Source: Prinia subflava (taxonomy: Eukaryota; Chordata; Aves; Passeriformes; Cisticolidae). Taken from it: a DNA stretch of 64,000 bases. Made by a program: the position numbers and the translations under genes. Under the pieces are notes generated by a model, which had not been told where the DNA came from, did no database searches, and was given only the letters and a program-made list of their open reading frames with translations. Positions 22,321 to 35,800 of this stretch are shown here, in pieces. Where the stretch lies: the NCBI RefSeq assembly GCF_021018805.1, contig NC_086266.1:4030001-4094000 (forward strand), given 5' to 3'. Position 1 is the first letter of the stretch. The number at the start of each line of letters is the position of its first letter.

Positions 22321-24699
22321 GACAACAGGAAAAAAAACCCCACAACTCTACACAAATACAGAATGGTCAAGCTTTTCCCCACTTTTTACTTGATCCAGCC
22401 TTTTCACCAATCATGCCTGTAACAAGGTGGGGGCATTTATTTTAACTCAAACCAGCTCATCAGCCCATTTTCAGACAGACCACATCCTCCTTTATCATGT
22501 ATGCCAAAACACATCCCAGATTTAAGAGCACAATCAGATAGAGCTGTTGTGCCAAGAGGGACAAAGGCTGAAGAGCAGTGAAGAGGTGAAATTACCTGTC
22601 CACAGTGACTCAGTGGCAGAGCTGACACAGGAATTCCTGTTTTTCTGAGCCCAACTCTAGACTGAATACAGCAACAACATAATTATTGCAGATAGCTGAG
22701 GATACAAAAAATTGGCTTGGACAAAGCTGAGGATAATAAGAATGTATTACGTTATAAGACACACTAGACAGGACAGATACATTTATTTACCAGCTGTTTA
22801 ATTATTTATACAAAGCATAAGAAGTGGGTCACAAAAAGCCTGATAGTTGCCAAATTGCAGTCCCTCTCCCTGCTTATTAGTGGGAGCAATGTTGGCAAAC
22901 TTTCATGTTAATCAAAGCATCTCAACTTCAGAAAAAAATGTTTGGTAAAAAAATGTATTCCAGAGAATAGGAAAAAAAATCTTCTAGACACCCTTGCCTC
23001 TGTATAATTCACTTTTAGCCTGACTGCCACTTCTCACAACACCACTATTAAATCGTTATCAAGTTAATAAACTTTTGGAGTATGTTTCTTAAATAGTTAT
23101 TTGCAGTCATCCACAAGAAATATGTCACAGTCTACATGCTGATATACCCAACCTTTGTGAAGTATTGAGTTTCATGACTCGAACATAACCTGCTACATAT
23201 GAAAATATTTTCCATTTTGAAAGCAAATATGATGGCATTAATTAGAATTCAAGTCCAATTCAAGCTAAAATACTGGGGAGTGTGTTGTGCAGAACACAAC
23301 AGCCATTTAGAAAACAGGGTTTGGATCCTTTCCAAATGAAACAAATAACTTTTAGTGCTACAAACAGAAACTTTCTAAGCAATAACTTTGTCCATGGTTT
23401 GGAGAAACCATTGAAATAACAATATTAAAATGGCACTGGCACATCCAGAAGCCATTATCCTCCATGCTGCTCACATTTCAGACTGGAATAAAAATCTCCT
23501 GTGCTTTTTTGATAGATACACCCAGTTCTCTGCCTGCTATTGATACACTTCTGAAAGCTCAGTTTGATGAAGTCAAACACCGAGGAAAGAACTTAAAAAC
23601 ATATACAGAGAAAGAATAATTCAGGAAGCACAGCCTGACAGCCATAAAACACCTCATAACACATGAACAGGAAGGAAAAGTCAATTTTCTTTCACTGAAA
23701 GTTCTGTGGTTCCATCTTTTATATTGATTTGTACCAAGTTGTACAGCTGGGATATGAAATTGATTTCTGCCTTTCAGAAATTTAGCTGTTTCTCAAAATT
23801 TCATTAATTCATTTTGAGCAAAATAGAAATTTTTCAATAAAATTTAAGATTTGGGTAGAAAATCATAAAATATGAAATGTTGTAGTAAGAGTTCCCCTTC
23901 AGATAGGTCTCGCTATTCTCAGTTCTTTCTGATAAAATTTTAGCAACATAAAACTGAAAGTTTGAGACTGTTTAATCAGCAGCTCTCAAGGATCTAAAGA
24001 ATGTCATCCATGATATTACTGAAATGTCTCCCTGGGTGTTTTCCTAAAGTTCACACTTCTGATGACTTCATACATTATCATATCCCTATGGTAAAACAGA
24101 GAGCGACAAAAACCTATAATTTCTTCAGTAAATAATGACTTCCAACCTTTATTTAAAATAAAAGCTCTTATCAAGCCATGCACAGCCACCAGGCTCCTGT
24201 TCCCAAGCCATGGGACATTGGAGAACACTGAGAACAGCAGAGTTAAGAACTCATCAAGGAGTGCCCAGAACTGGCAGCAGCTCAGACCACAGTTCAATTT
24301 ACACTTTTGGCAACTATTTCCAGGACATTCTCCAAATTATTGCTGCTGTCTTTGAGCCAAGGTGCCTCTTAGCAAAGAGTCAGTGAGCCTGGACAGTGGA
24401 TTCTTTACTCCCTGAAACAAAAACAAATCACAAACCCCTTTCAGTGCACCACTAATGGCCACTGAAAAGCAGTTTCTGCAGGGTGATGTTTTCACAAACT
24501 TCATTGGCTGCACTAAAGGTGTCACTGCCTTGCAGAATCCTTTTTGATGAACAGCACAGGGAGCCACTGCTGGCAGCTGGCAGCCACTTTAATGCTCAGT
24601 AAGGAACACAGCAGCCCACAGGAACTTGTAGCCAGGTACTTGCTGACATCTTCAGAAATATGTGGGATACTGCCCTTGACATTAAATCATTTAAAGCTA
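22321..24699. other. unique AT-rich sequence without recognised genes
   Basis: Short frames only. The minus-strand frame at 24016-24297 (93 codons) has no recognisable domain. Confidence 0.55.
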
Positions 24700-24791
24700 T
24701 TTTTTCCTCTTTTTTTCCCCTTTTTTTTTCTTTTTTTTCCTTTTTTTTCTTTTTTTTTTTTTTTTCTCTTTTTTTTTTCTTTTTTTTCCCT
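24700..24791 (+). repeat. 92-nt pure polypyrimidine tract
   Basis: Every base from 24700 to 24791 is C or T, mostly T runs with C interruptions, followed at once by ATAG. On the minus strand it is a pure purine run, which explains the lysine/glutamate-rich frame there. The pyrimidine tract followed by AG resembles a very strong 3' splice acceptor in sequence, but no exon is recognised after it. Confidence 0.92.
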
Positions 24792-27700
24792 ATAGAGCAC
24801 AATTTTCTGGCTGTCAGGGATGTCTTCAAAAAAAGTTGTGAAAAGGATTCAGCATTAACCTTGTTGACAAACTCACCACTCCAAAGAGAGCTGCACAGTT
24901 TTATAGTGCAGTGTAGAACTGGAATTTTCTTCTGTCTCTTGGCTTCAGTGTCTGGACAACTTGTAGCCCAATAAAACAACAAACTGCACAAGTGTCTTTA
25001 GGAGGCTTCTTTTTGACTATCAAGCATAAACTAATCTAATTTTCCAAATGGAAGAGTTCCAGCAGCAGTGAAAATTCTTTAAATGACAAGTTTATGGTCA
25101 TGCATGCTGCTCTGGATATAAAATTCCAAGCCCAGCCCAGTCTTCAGCTGTCTACAAATATTTCCTCCATGAGGGGTTAATAATCCCCCAGTCTGCTGGC
25201 ACAGCCAAGAATGACCCCTCAAGTTATTCTCCCAAATACACCTGAATTATAAACACAGCAACCAAACAATTTAAAGTGTTTAAAGCAACCTGGATCGTTT
25301 TCATAGGATCAGATCCAGGTCTCAGTTACGAACACATTTCTGCCTTCAGGGCTGAAGATGGGAGCACAACAGCAAGCACTGCTCAGATGGTTCTCCACCA
25401 TCTACCCAAGGCAGTGTTTGTAACAATCTCAGGCAACAGGGATGGAATTTTAGTTGGAAGTGCAAATGTTGTTGGACTGGATCTTCAGATGTCCACAAAA
25501 TAAGTAAATAACAAAGTGGAGAGTGGGGTAAAGATCAGAAGTTTATGGACAGCTCTAGTCCCTGTGAAGGCAAGGCAGTCAGCACTGAGAATCAATTTTA
25601 CCTTCTTATTTTCAGGTAGTAGGAGGCATTTTGGAACTGCATGTTCAAGAGTTCAAAAACATGTATATAAACTACTGAGAAAAAAAAAACTGAGGGGAAA
25701 AACATTACACCATTAATCACAGTGGTAGATGAAATATTTCCAAATTAATGGAAACCTCATGACAATCTGAAATCTTCTCCATATAAGAAATGAATTGTAG
25801 CAAGTTATATGTGATATGACAATAAAACAAACCAACAATCTGGAGAAGGCATGAAAATGAAACATAAAACTTCTTTAAAGTACATTATTAGGTAACCTGG
25901 CAGCAGCTATGCAGAAGGAGCTGATGATCACAGTATAAGACAAATGTTCATGAGAGGCACAGCCACGTTCACCATGGAGATCTGGTTACTCATCCTGAGA
26001 AGGCTGGCTCAACACACTGAAGGATTCACCTCAAATAGAAATATTCATGTGAAGAGTTCTCAGAACAAGTGAACAGTAACAAATCACCACAAGCAGATGG
26101 TATTTACCCAGCAATCCAAACTAACTTAACAGAAAATAAATATACTGTAACTTCAGGGTGTAGTTACCACTTAAATCTGCCTCTGTAGCAGAGGGCTTGA
26201 GGATGGTTAATGTGATGCAGAATTAAAAAAACACCACAGAGGGACAGGCAACCATTAAAAAAAAAAAATCAAATACATTTAAGCCTGGAAAGGTTCTGCT
26301 GCACAACACTGAGGAAGCTAAATGTTCGCTTGACTTCAAGATAGAAGAAAAATCCGTGGTTTGTGTTTCTGGGTCAGTCAGACCCGAGGCAAACACAGCA
26401 GCTGGAAAAGCAGTGTAGGAGAGCATCAGTGCATCCTCACACTTGTGCTTTTCCTGTGGATCACAGCACTGGCAGGGCCCTGGGTAATCCTGGGTTATTT
26501 GAACACTCTGCAGGACCTGTGAAATTCAGCCTTAGTTATTTACATAAGTTTTTTTCACTAAACAGAGTGAATATGGCATTGAAAAATCCGTAGTAGATAA
26601 TCTCTTTAAACAAAGATTTTTTCCCAAATTTCCTAATGAGGCCTCCAAGCCATTTCAAATATGCACAGAAAAGATGTAGATACTTCCTGAGGACTCTGAA
26701 TTTATGGCAATTCATGCTGTGTGTCACAACCAAAGAATTTAACACTGTGAGCCCAGGATCATTGTGTCTTCACCTGCCTTCCAGTCCTCTTCCTGGACAT
26801 GGAAAAGGGGATTAAGGTGTTTTTTCCATCAGACTCCATCCCCTGTGCTGTTTTGTGCTGATTTAACCCACAACCTGTGCCCAGGGCTCTGCAGGGAGGG
26901 CAGCAGCCCCTCAGTGGGGCAGATAGGGATGAAAGGATTTTAAACCTCATGTAGGGATTCACCAGAAGCTGTCTGGCAGATTATTGTTATTAATTGTCCA
27001 CTGTTATTATTGACTGGCAACTTTGACATATTTCTCCAGACTTCAATTCTCCTTTCATAGCAGTTTCCAACAAGTAAATACATTTTCCTGTTGAATCACT
27101 TTTATTCTTTAACAAAGCATATTAATGACATACATTTACGTCATAGGGAACTCTTTCAAATTTCTTCGTAACAATGGGAATTAAAAAATTGAAGAGCTAC
27201 CCAGAAATTTCCATCGTGAATTCTTTGGTAGGTTTGCAATTGTCCCTCCCAGTTATTGCCTTCAGTTAATCTGTTCCCTTAGATTTTTTTTTTTTTTTTT
27301 TAATAATTATACACTACAGGAAAAAAAGGAATTGTTTCTGCCCTGTTTTCCTTTCAACTGGGGGAAAAGGGATAAGACTTTCTAAAAACATTTTTGCAGT
27401 CTGAATAAAACTGGACACCTACTGAACCATAGGTACAGGGGATAAAAAGTAATAGGGATCCAAATTATTCTCCTTTGACTCATTTGGAAAGTGAAAAATA
27501 AACAACAGGCACATTTGAGCAGAAAAACTCAGGATTTTTTAAAACTTCACTTAAAGCTGCACAGTTTCTGTTGGTTTCACCAAAGCTGTGTTAACTCTCT
27601 TGGCAGCACAGCAAGTTTTGTATCTGCAATGCTAATGGAATGGAGATGATGGGAATTGTATCCTACTGCATACGGAATGAAAGGGTGTTTGCTGTATTTG

Positions 27701-29010
27701 CATACACCCATATGCCATTATTTATCATTACAGTTGGCAATTTTTGCCTGAGTACAAATTGCTAAGGATTTCTATAATAAGAACAAAAACGTGGAGTTTC
27801 AAGATGATCCAGTGTGATTTCAAATGTTGTGTAGAGCAGGGAGCAAACTCTGTGTTTTTCTACACCTGCTGCCACAGATCCTGCATTACATTTATCAAAC
27901 CTTTATATAACCTGAAGTATCACTTTGAGGAACAGCAAATAACTTTTGAATAATTCCACTATCTGGCCTAAAATAAAACCAGTTTGTTTGGGTTTTTTTT
28001 ACTATATCCCTGCTACTGTTAGAAAAACAGAAAAAAGAGAACAAGGATAGAGAGTCTTGTACTGCTGTAACACCATCCATATATTTCATTGCTTTTATTA
28101 ACTTGTGTTTTATTAATTTTCAGAAACACCTGGCAGGAGAGAAAAGCAAAAATATCACAGTCATACAAAGCTTCCAAGTAAATACGACACAAAGATGCCA
28201 CTGCATTGCTAAAATGACCCATTTGTGTTTTCTTTAAATTAAATTACCTTCATGTTCTGGTGTGTAATCTGTATATAACCCCAGGAACTTCCCTAGGTGG
28301 CAGGTATAGGTGTTATTAATCAATTGTTAAGGGTGAGTTAAAGCCAAGTTAATTACAAGTAGATTCTTGAAAAGTATTTGAGCTTTTGTTTCAGCTCATA
28401 ACCTCTGGGAAGAAAAAAACAGCCACAGCCCACAGGATGATAAAAATGAGTAAAGTGAACAGCTTAAGGAGGAAAAGACATATGTACAGCTGAAAAACTC
28501 GAGAACACCTTCAATTAAATCAATAAATCTCCCAACAGCATGGGAGAGAACAAAAGTGCTTTAGTGGTCAGGAGTTAATCTAGAAAATCTACCACCTAAT
28601 CAATGGGAAGCTGCAGTCTGAGAAGTCAGTGCTGGTTTAAGCTGCCAAAAAAATCGTTATGTGTGCTTTGCCATTTCCCAAACCTTCAAAAGATCACATT
28701 TTCACCAGAAGGTGCTGGGGAATGGGCAAGAAATTAAAGCCCTCATTTTCATACTAAAGCTAAGAAAACAAGGCATTGTACAGACAGCTGATACTGCAGA
28801 GGGAAAAACAGAGTCAGGATTTGGTGGGGAAAGCTGAGTAACTCGTGTTTGAGAATTTCAGAGCACCACAGTGATTTGATGGTATCTGCAAGGAGAGGAA
28901 TGGCGTGCACATAAAGGACATTTCAGCAGCAGACAACTCACATTTTTCACATGCGAGCAGCAAAATGAGTTTGCTTACATAGATGGATGCCAGCAGATGC
29001 CAAACTAGGC
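24792..29010. other. unique AT-rich sequence without recognised genes
   Basis: Short frames only. It contains a T18-type run at about 27283-27300, a CRE/ATF-like TTACGTCA at 27136-27143, and a 9-bp inverted repeat at 25288-25320. No gene recognised. Confidence 0.55.
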
Positions 29011-29271
29011 TGTCACTGGACCTTTTGTACCTTTTCTCTGACCCAACCATCATCCACAACGGATTTTTTATTTACAATTAATTACCAATTCCTACTACCC
29101 GTGTTAGACATGTCACTTCTGTCCTAAACCAATCCCCTGTGACCCACCACAGCAGAGGATGGAGGACAAGGACAAGAAGGGAGAAGGACAGGGCCACACC
29201 CTGATTCTTCCATTTTGCCTCCCCTGACTCCATTCTAAAAACCCCAAATTCTGCATTTTCACCCTGTGACA
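29011..29271 (-). mobile_element. ERVL-like LTR, minus strand, probably 3'-truncated
   Basis: Read on the minus strand from 29271 it begins TGTCACAGGGTGAAAATG and continues with TTAGAATGGAGTCAGGGGAG, a C/T-rich segment, GGGGATTGGTTTAGGACAGA (a CCAAT-type box in inverse form) and TGTAAATA. I recognise this order from passerine ERVL-type LTRs; that match is from memory. It ends around 29011, where the minus strand reads CAGTGACA. The usual downstream R and U5 parts appear to be missing or diverged, so the right boundary is uncertain. The minus-strand frame at 29078-29272 lies inside it and is not a gene. Flank evidence is given in the findings. Confidence 0.6.
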
Positions 29272-31263
29272 AACTAAACTACTGTTTATTCACATTCTTG
29301 GGGTCTGTAGTTCTTCCTGCAATGTTGGTAATGTTTTCCATGGACTGAGATCAAAGACAGGGTCACTTTGGGCTCTGTGCCAGGGTCCCAGACCCCCCTG
29401 CCAGGGTCTCAGACCCCTCAGGGCAGCCAGAGGGATGCTCTGGACTCCGACACTTCACCTTCTTTCCAACGCACACAGAACAAAAAATAAAGCTGCAAAC
29501 CTCAGTGCAGATGTTTCTCAAGCTGTGGTGGTATCCCCACTTATTGGAATGAGGCAGAAGGAAGTGTATTCCTTTTGCCAAATCAAAATTAAATTAGAGG
29601 CATTTCTTAAAAATGTTCTGAATTAAACACAGAATTTTTGCCATTGAAACAGCTGACTGACTTGACTGGAGACTATTTTAATTTCCTCTTATCTCAGATC
29701 CATGCAAGAAACAAAATATTTTGGGGAAGAGGCAGCTTGTGTTGTTGCTGCAAATTTGCTTTGTGTGTCTTTGTTAAAATAATAACAGTCAAAACAACAG
29801 TCAAGAGCATTATATTTTCCCCTCAGGCATCCTGTGGCACTGTTACTGTTATTGGGGAAGGCTCCATTTCATCTTAATGAAAGGATTAGATTTATCAATT
29901 ATGGTATGAATAACACAGAGGTTATCCTTGATAAGTGGACTTGTAACTGAAGGCAACGATGGGCAATCGTCACAAATATCAAACATAACTTGAGAACTTA
30001 TAGGAAATATGGTTTGTAACATTTGCATTTCAAAAAGGATTGTGAAATATATGTTCTGTGCTATTTCATTTTTATCTGATAGCTTTGTTCTTTGCAATTT
30101 AGAGAAACCCTGGATCAAACAAGGGTCAATTACAGCCATGCATTATTATCAAGCAAAAACAAGCCTTAATAAGGTTTGTACTCTATTTAATCACTGTGTC
30201 ATAGTAATGACAAAAACTATTTATTAATATTAAAAATGTTACCTTATTTTAATTACAACTAGATACAGCATTACTTCTCTAAGCCAATTATGCCACATAA
30301 GACTAAAAATAAATAATTCAGACATTTTCACTTCAAAGAAATCCATTACAGGCTTGTTTGGGAATACTTTGATCCTCTCTGTTTTATACTTAGCAAAATT
30401 TAGCTGGGGAGAAACATTCTCTGCCAGCTGCAGTAAATAAATGTGACCAGCTGCACCCCCACTCAACCTCACCCATTATTTTAATTTAAACTCTGGCAGA
30501 CTTGGTGTCATGAAGGCCAGAGCTACTCCTGCTACTGGAAAACAGAGCAGCAAGAGGTGTCTTCAGAAGAACTGAACCCTAAACTATTTCTTTCTCATTA
30601 TTAATAAAAAACAATGCAAAAAAGGTGGACCAAAAAAGTTATACTGATCCTAAAAAAAAAGTGAGAGATGTGCAGTGTTATTTGCCTTGTGAAAGGACAG
30701 GGCAGTAATAATCATTTTTCATGCTGAATTACAAGAGGCACAAGACTGAAATTAATGCCCAAGTAAAGCACGACTCCTCTGTTGACTGCTCAGGAACATT
30801 CATTTTGCCAGAACCCCATCAAATTCCGCTGGTCTTTGCATTTTAAACCAAGGCTACCCAGACAGGGCCTCACTGATGCTGAGCACATTGTGGGAGGTGT
30901 AATTTGTAATTAGTTCAGCTGCAGAGGAGGGGACTCAGGGCAGGAATCTGCTGCTGAACTTGCAGAGAGCTGCAGTGGAAGTGCAGGAGGTGCTTCACTA
31001 TCTCCTGTTCCACACACAGGGATTACCAAACCCCTTTTGGAGTATCTCTGTTCACCAGGCCACCCCAGAATGGTTCCTCCTAACCACCTGCTAAATGGGA
31101 TTATTTTCTCATGTTGTTGCTCCTGCTCCCACTTATTTTTTTATATTTCTTGATTGCACTAAGCCTCTGTTTGAGATTTCAAAGCTATTTCTCTGGCAAC
31201 TCTTACAAATATCTCATTAATTCTTCCTCTCCAATTCCATGCACAATAACATTCTCATTTATT
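29272..31263. other. unique AT-rich sequence without recognised genes
   Basis: A short imperfect tandem (CCAGGGTCCCAGACCCC and CCAGGGTCTCAGACCCC) lies near 29382-29418. No gene or other element recognised. Confidence 0.5.
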
Positions 31264-31296
31264 CTTTCTTTATTTTCTTTAAATCCATAAAGAAAG
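31264..31296. repeat. 10-bp inverted repeat with 13-nt spacer
   Basis: CTTTCTTTAT (31264-31273) and ATAAAGAAAG (31287-31296) are exact reverse complements. AT-rich context makes chance quite possible. Confidence 0.75.
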
Positions 31297-32571
31297 TTTA
31301 GAAGAAATAATACTGAAATCTCTATCAATATACACCTCTATTGATGCACAGCAAGTCAACCCCTTCTAAAATCGCATCAAGATGTCAAAGTACTCCACGA
31401 AAATAAAGAGGAAGCAGGAAAAGTGTCCTGATAAAACAGCTGCTTCCAGGATTTGCTAGGGAAAGCTACAGTCATGTTCCTTTTGCAGATAATAAACAGA
31501 GTCCATGAAACTGGAGAGGCAGGGTCTGGATTAATAACACCTTCTGCAGCAGTAATAATGTGTCTGTATTACTTGTTTTTCAGCAGAGCAATTTTCTTCA
31601 CACTAATAAATCTAACTGCAGAAATATGCCTCGTGTCACCACAGTGCATTGCAGCAGTGCAGTCTTTATCGCTGAGGTGAGAAATACCTTTTCTGCTTGT
31701 TAATACACTGTTTTTAAAACACATCTGTAAAGTGTAAGCAGTGCCATTACAGATATTCAGTGCAGCCAAGCTGCATTATTCACGATAGCTCTGATAAGCC
31801 ACTTGTCCTGTAGTGCTTTATCCAGCCTATGGCTCCTCAGCGTTGACTTTCAAAGGCAGAGAAGCACAGAGGCATTAACAGCTCCAGCAAAACTCTCATT
31901 TTTTTGCAGCATCTGCCCTGAAAATTCCCCACCTGGGACAGCCACGAGTCTTTGCTGTGAGGGGTGATTACTCCTCTGCACAGGGAAGTGCCAAAAAATC
32001 CCACAGACATCACACACTGCCTTTTCAAGGTTTTGGGTAGGGGGTACCAAATCTGCTGCAGGTATTTCATGTATTTGAGAGTGATGCTTGTAATTTGTAT
32101 TGTTAGGACTCGTAGAGAAGGCAAAAGAGAGTGGTTTTTAGGATAATTTGTGCCTGGGAAGTTTCCAGCCACATTTCCCACTCAGAGGTTGAACTTGTCA
32201 GGTTGGTGTGCTCTTGTTTCTGGTCCTGCAATGAACATAAATGCAAAAACTCTGAGTAAGATCATTTGATCTCATAAGAATTAAATGATTACATAGGTCC
32301 TGTGGTGCATAGCAGACAATCCACTGTGCCTACACATTTATTCCATGGAAATGATTTTGGAGGGCAGTGACAAGCAGCACTTAACTCCTACTGACTTCAA
32401 AAATGAGATACTCATTTGAGAGGGCTTTGACCCAATTCATGCCTGTGAATGGAAATTTTATTAATTCCACTGAAATATAGAATCTCTCCTTTAATAGACC
32501 AGGAGAGATCCCAAGTTACTTTTTTGCAGTGAGCAGGGACATAAGAACTCTCTAATTGATTCTGGCCAAAT
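31297..32571. other. unique sequence, nothing recognised
   Basis: Short chance frames only; no repeat recognised. Confidence 0.5.
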
Positions 32572-32880
32572 TTCGACAAAGTCAAATTGTGGCAGATTTA
32601 GCTGGGGCAGAATTAATTTTCCTCATAACAGCCTGATATTTTTGGGCCTTAGAGATTTTAGCCTGCTGGTAGCTGTTAATTCTTTTCTCAAGGGAAAAGT
32701 TTCTTAGGAAAGCTTCTTCCCAAAACAATCTTGGCAAAACAAATATCCTTCCCCAAAACAATCTTTCTCCAGGTGGTGTTTTGCCTTTCTGGTTCCCAGA
32801 GAAAAACATTTTGGTTTCTCTAGTTTAACCAATGGCACTGGGGAGGTGTCACTCCTGTTCACCAATTGTTAAGTCTGTAT
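32572..32880 (-). mobile_element. possible diverged LTR or other repeat, minus strand
   Basis: A 14-bp exact direct repeat, CCCAAAACAATCTT, occurs at 32719-32732 and 32752-32765 (33-bp offset). The block also has CCAAT-type sequence near 32830. On the minus strand it holds a 75-codon frame of no recognised family. Such short internal duplications are common in LTR U3 regions, but no TG...CA ends, poly(A) signal or duplication could be placed, so this is only a suspicion. Confidence 0.2.
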
Positions 32881-35800
32881 TGGAACACCTTAGAAAATTA
32901 GGCAATTAAAGGGTTTCTTTCCAAGAAAGATGGAAAACTATGCACAGTCACAACTTAGCTAACCCATCATGAAATAATTTATCCAGATTGTGAATATTCA
33001 ACTCAAGCAGTACCATGGTTTGCAGATCCCTTGTTCTCCACAAGATTATCTGCATTAATGTTCAAGAATCCGACCTCATCAGCAGCACTGCCACTCTTGG
33101 AAAGAGGAAATGCTGTCCTGGGCCAGTGAAAAAGCACAAGAATCCACAGATATCCTTAGGGAGCTATAGATGCCATTTGGTTTCAGACAGAACATCCTCC
33201 CTTGAGAAATGGGCTGAGAGGGGCTCTCAGAATGTAACTGCACAGACCCCTTCCTGTTATTGCTGAAACAAAACATTTCCCCCTGGTTTTCTCACCAAAA
33301 CCTTCTCTATCAGCATATGCAAAACCAAAAAACGTGCACTTTATCATTTCTCTCCAGCGAGGCAGGAAATGAGCAGTGCAGCTTCATCATCCAGTGGCTG
33401 CACAAGGCCTGGATGGATGAGCAGTAAAGGAGAAATTCTGCTGCTCCTTATTCTACCTAGAGACACCAGAACCTTCTGCCATCTCTGAGCTGTCATACCT
33501 GAAAGGGCTGGCCCCCAAAGGTGCACTCTGATCACAAACTGCTCATCCAGAGGAAAGAATTTCTTCGTCTGGAAGTGTCATTACAGACAAACTGTTCCTA
33601 AACCCGTGGGTGAGCAGGTATTCTGAGAGTAATGTGCATTTACCACCTGGCTGGCTGCACCACACTGGGTTTGTTTCCTCTGTTCCCCATCCAACGAAAA
33701 ATAATTACATAAAAGAATATTTGTCTCTGAGCATCTCCATAGATTAACAAGAAAAATGCTCAAAGTAATTGAGGTTGGAAGCCGTAATTGAATTCAAAAC
33801 ATTTCCACCAATCTGTGATTCTTTACAAGACAAGTGATATTCTCTTTCCAGAGCTCACCGGATTCAGCACTCTGCCTCTCCAGTGCATTACTGCATTTGA
33901 AAAAGCAGCTGGTGATAAACATGCAGCACTTCTTCAGTTTAATAATAGGTGGATAGAACCTAATGATTTTGGCAAGCTTTTAACATTTTATTGCTGGCAA
34001 TGTGTTTGCAGCACTCGTGTGACACAGCAATAACAAAGAGAACAAAACTGTTGCTGCAAATGTTTACAGAGTGCAGATGCACGAGCTCTTTGCATCTCTG
34101 ATAGAGGCAGGGCATAAATCAACCTCTTCCACTTACACTCCACAAAGTTTGTCTTAAAAGCAAGTAATTAACTGAATATACTGTGGGAAAGATCTCCACC
34201 ACCAGAAAAAAGAAAGTTTTACTGCCACACCATGATCATGCAGAAAGCAAAATGGCACTTTGGTATGGCTACAGAAACCCCTCAGAACCATGAAAAATTT
34301 AAGAACAGTTGAGAGTTTCTATGAATTAAGCTACAAATTATAACAAAAAGAATTGGTTTTTGTAATAATATTATGATTCTATTGCTTCAAATAGTGGCTT
34401 TTCTTTCTCTTGGTTAAGTCACTCTGCTGTTACTGCTGGTGAGACACAGAGAAAAACAAAGAAAAAAGGGGAAAAAAGGTAATTTCTTGGTTAAAGGGAC
34501 CCAGTTGGCATCAGAAATGAGAGATCCTTTCATTTCTGACACCCACACCCAATTTGATCTTAAAAAGGGTTTTTACCACAGGTAGTGGTGTGGGATTTTT
34601 TTCAAAACAAACATCAGCTTTCCTAAGCAAGCACTGGTTCCATGACCAGATAAACAGGAGACTTCACAGACTCCTGCAGGAATTTCTGATGGCAAACAAA
34701 TTTAAGTGCTGAAATACTTGGCCTTAAAATTCTCCTTTCCTGGGAGCATTTATTCTGGCAAAAGCCCAGGCAGTGCAGGAGAACCCAGGAAGGGACACAA
34801 AGACACCTGAAATAGGCACACTTAACATTCACATGAATATTTATGGGAGTGCTTTGCACCACTGACTCTGCTCTTGTTACTAAACATAATCAATTTATGT
34901 TAATTAGTAATAGTATATTTTTGGGCTGTGGAAGGTCAAAATATTGTTTTGTTATTATTGCTAATTAATAGTTTTCCACGCCTGCAAAGAGGAGCTAACT
35001 TGATTCTTATTTAAAATATAAGTTCTGACAGAACACAGGGAGCAAACATTTCAATTCTTGGGTCAAATTAGGAAAGTGAGATTATGGAAAAATTACCTTG
35101 TTGAAAAAATCCCATATATTTATACACCCATTTATGGAGTGTTTATTCCCTCAATGAACATGTAGGGATAAGAACAAAGAAGCAGGAAAGAAAGAAGTGC
35201 CATTTATTGAACTCAAGAGTTTTCCAGTATATTTACATAAGACATAAATACTTTTTCTCCTCAGAATTTGATTTCTGTAACATCAGTGAATGCAAATATT
35301 CACTGTTTAAAAGAAAAAATCTCAAAGGGAATACAGACTGATTTTGCCTTTAGTTAGAACATTCCTGCTGAACACTGGACCAGGCCATTTTAAAATTAAA
35401 CACTTTCATTTTTCATTTAAATATGCACTAAGAAAATTGTATTTTGAAGAGAGGATTATTTTAACCTCAGTTCTAATTTCATTGCCCATCCTAATACCCC
35501 TATAGTCAAATTTTCTCCAGGACCCTTCAGAGAGTAAGTGAATATGTAGTGAAAACTCAGGATTCAAAAGTGTCCCTTCACTTATCATAGAAAACGTCTA
35601 ATAAAATACTAGTGCAGACTGAGACAAAAAAGGATTCTTCCCAGTGTTTGCCAATCCATGCCCAGCAACACAATTCAGCAGCCACTCAAAAATAAAAGCT
35701 TTTGTTAAAGTCCATGAAAAAGCAGCTTGCTTTGTTCCATTTCTCATCATGCCTCAAAATTACTCAGCTTTACTCATTGTTTCTCTTTCAAATACAAGGA

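Noticed and set aside
22081..22422. Lysine-rich 113-codon frame and phenylalanine-rich minus-strand frames
   Set aside because: Produced by the A/C-only tract.
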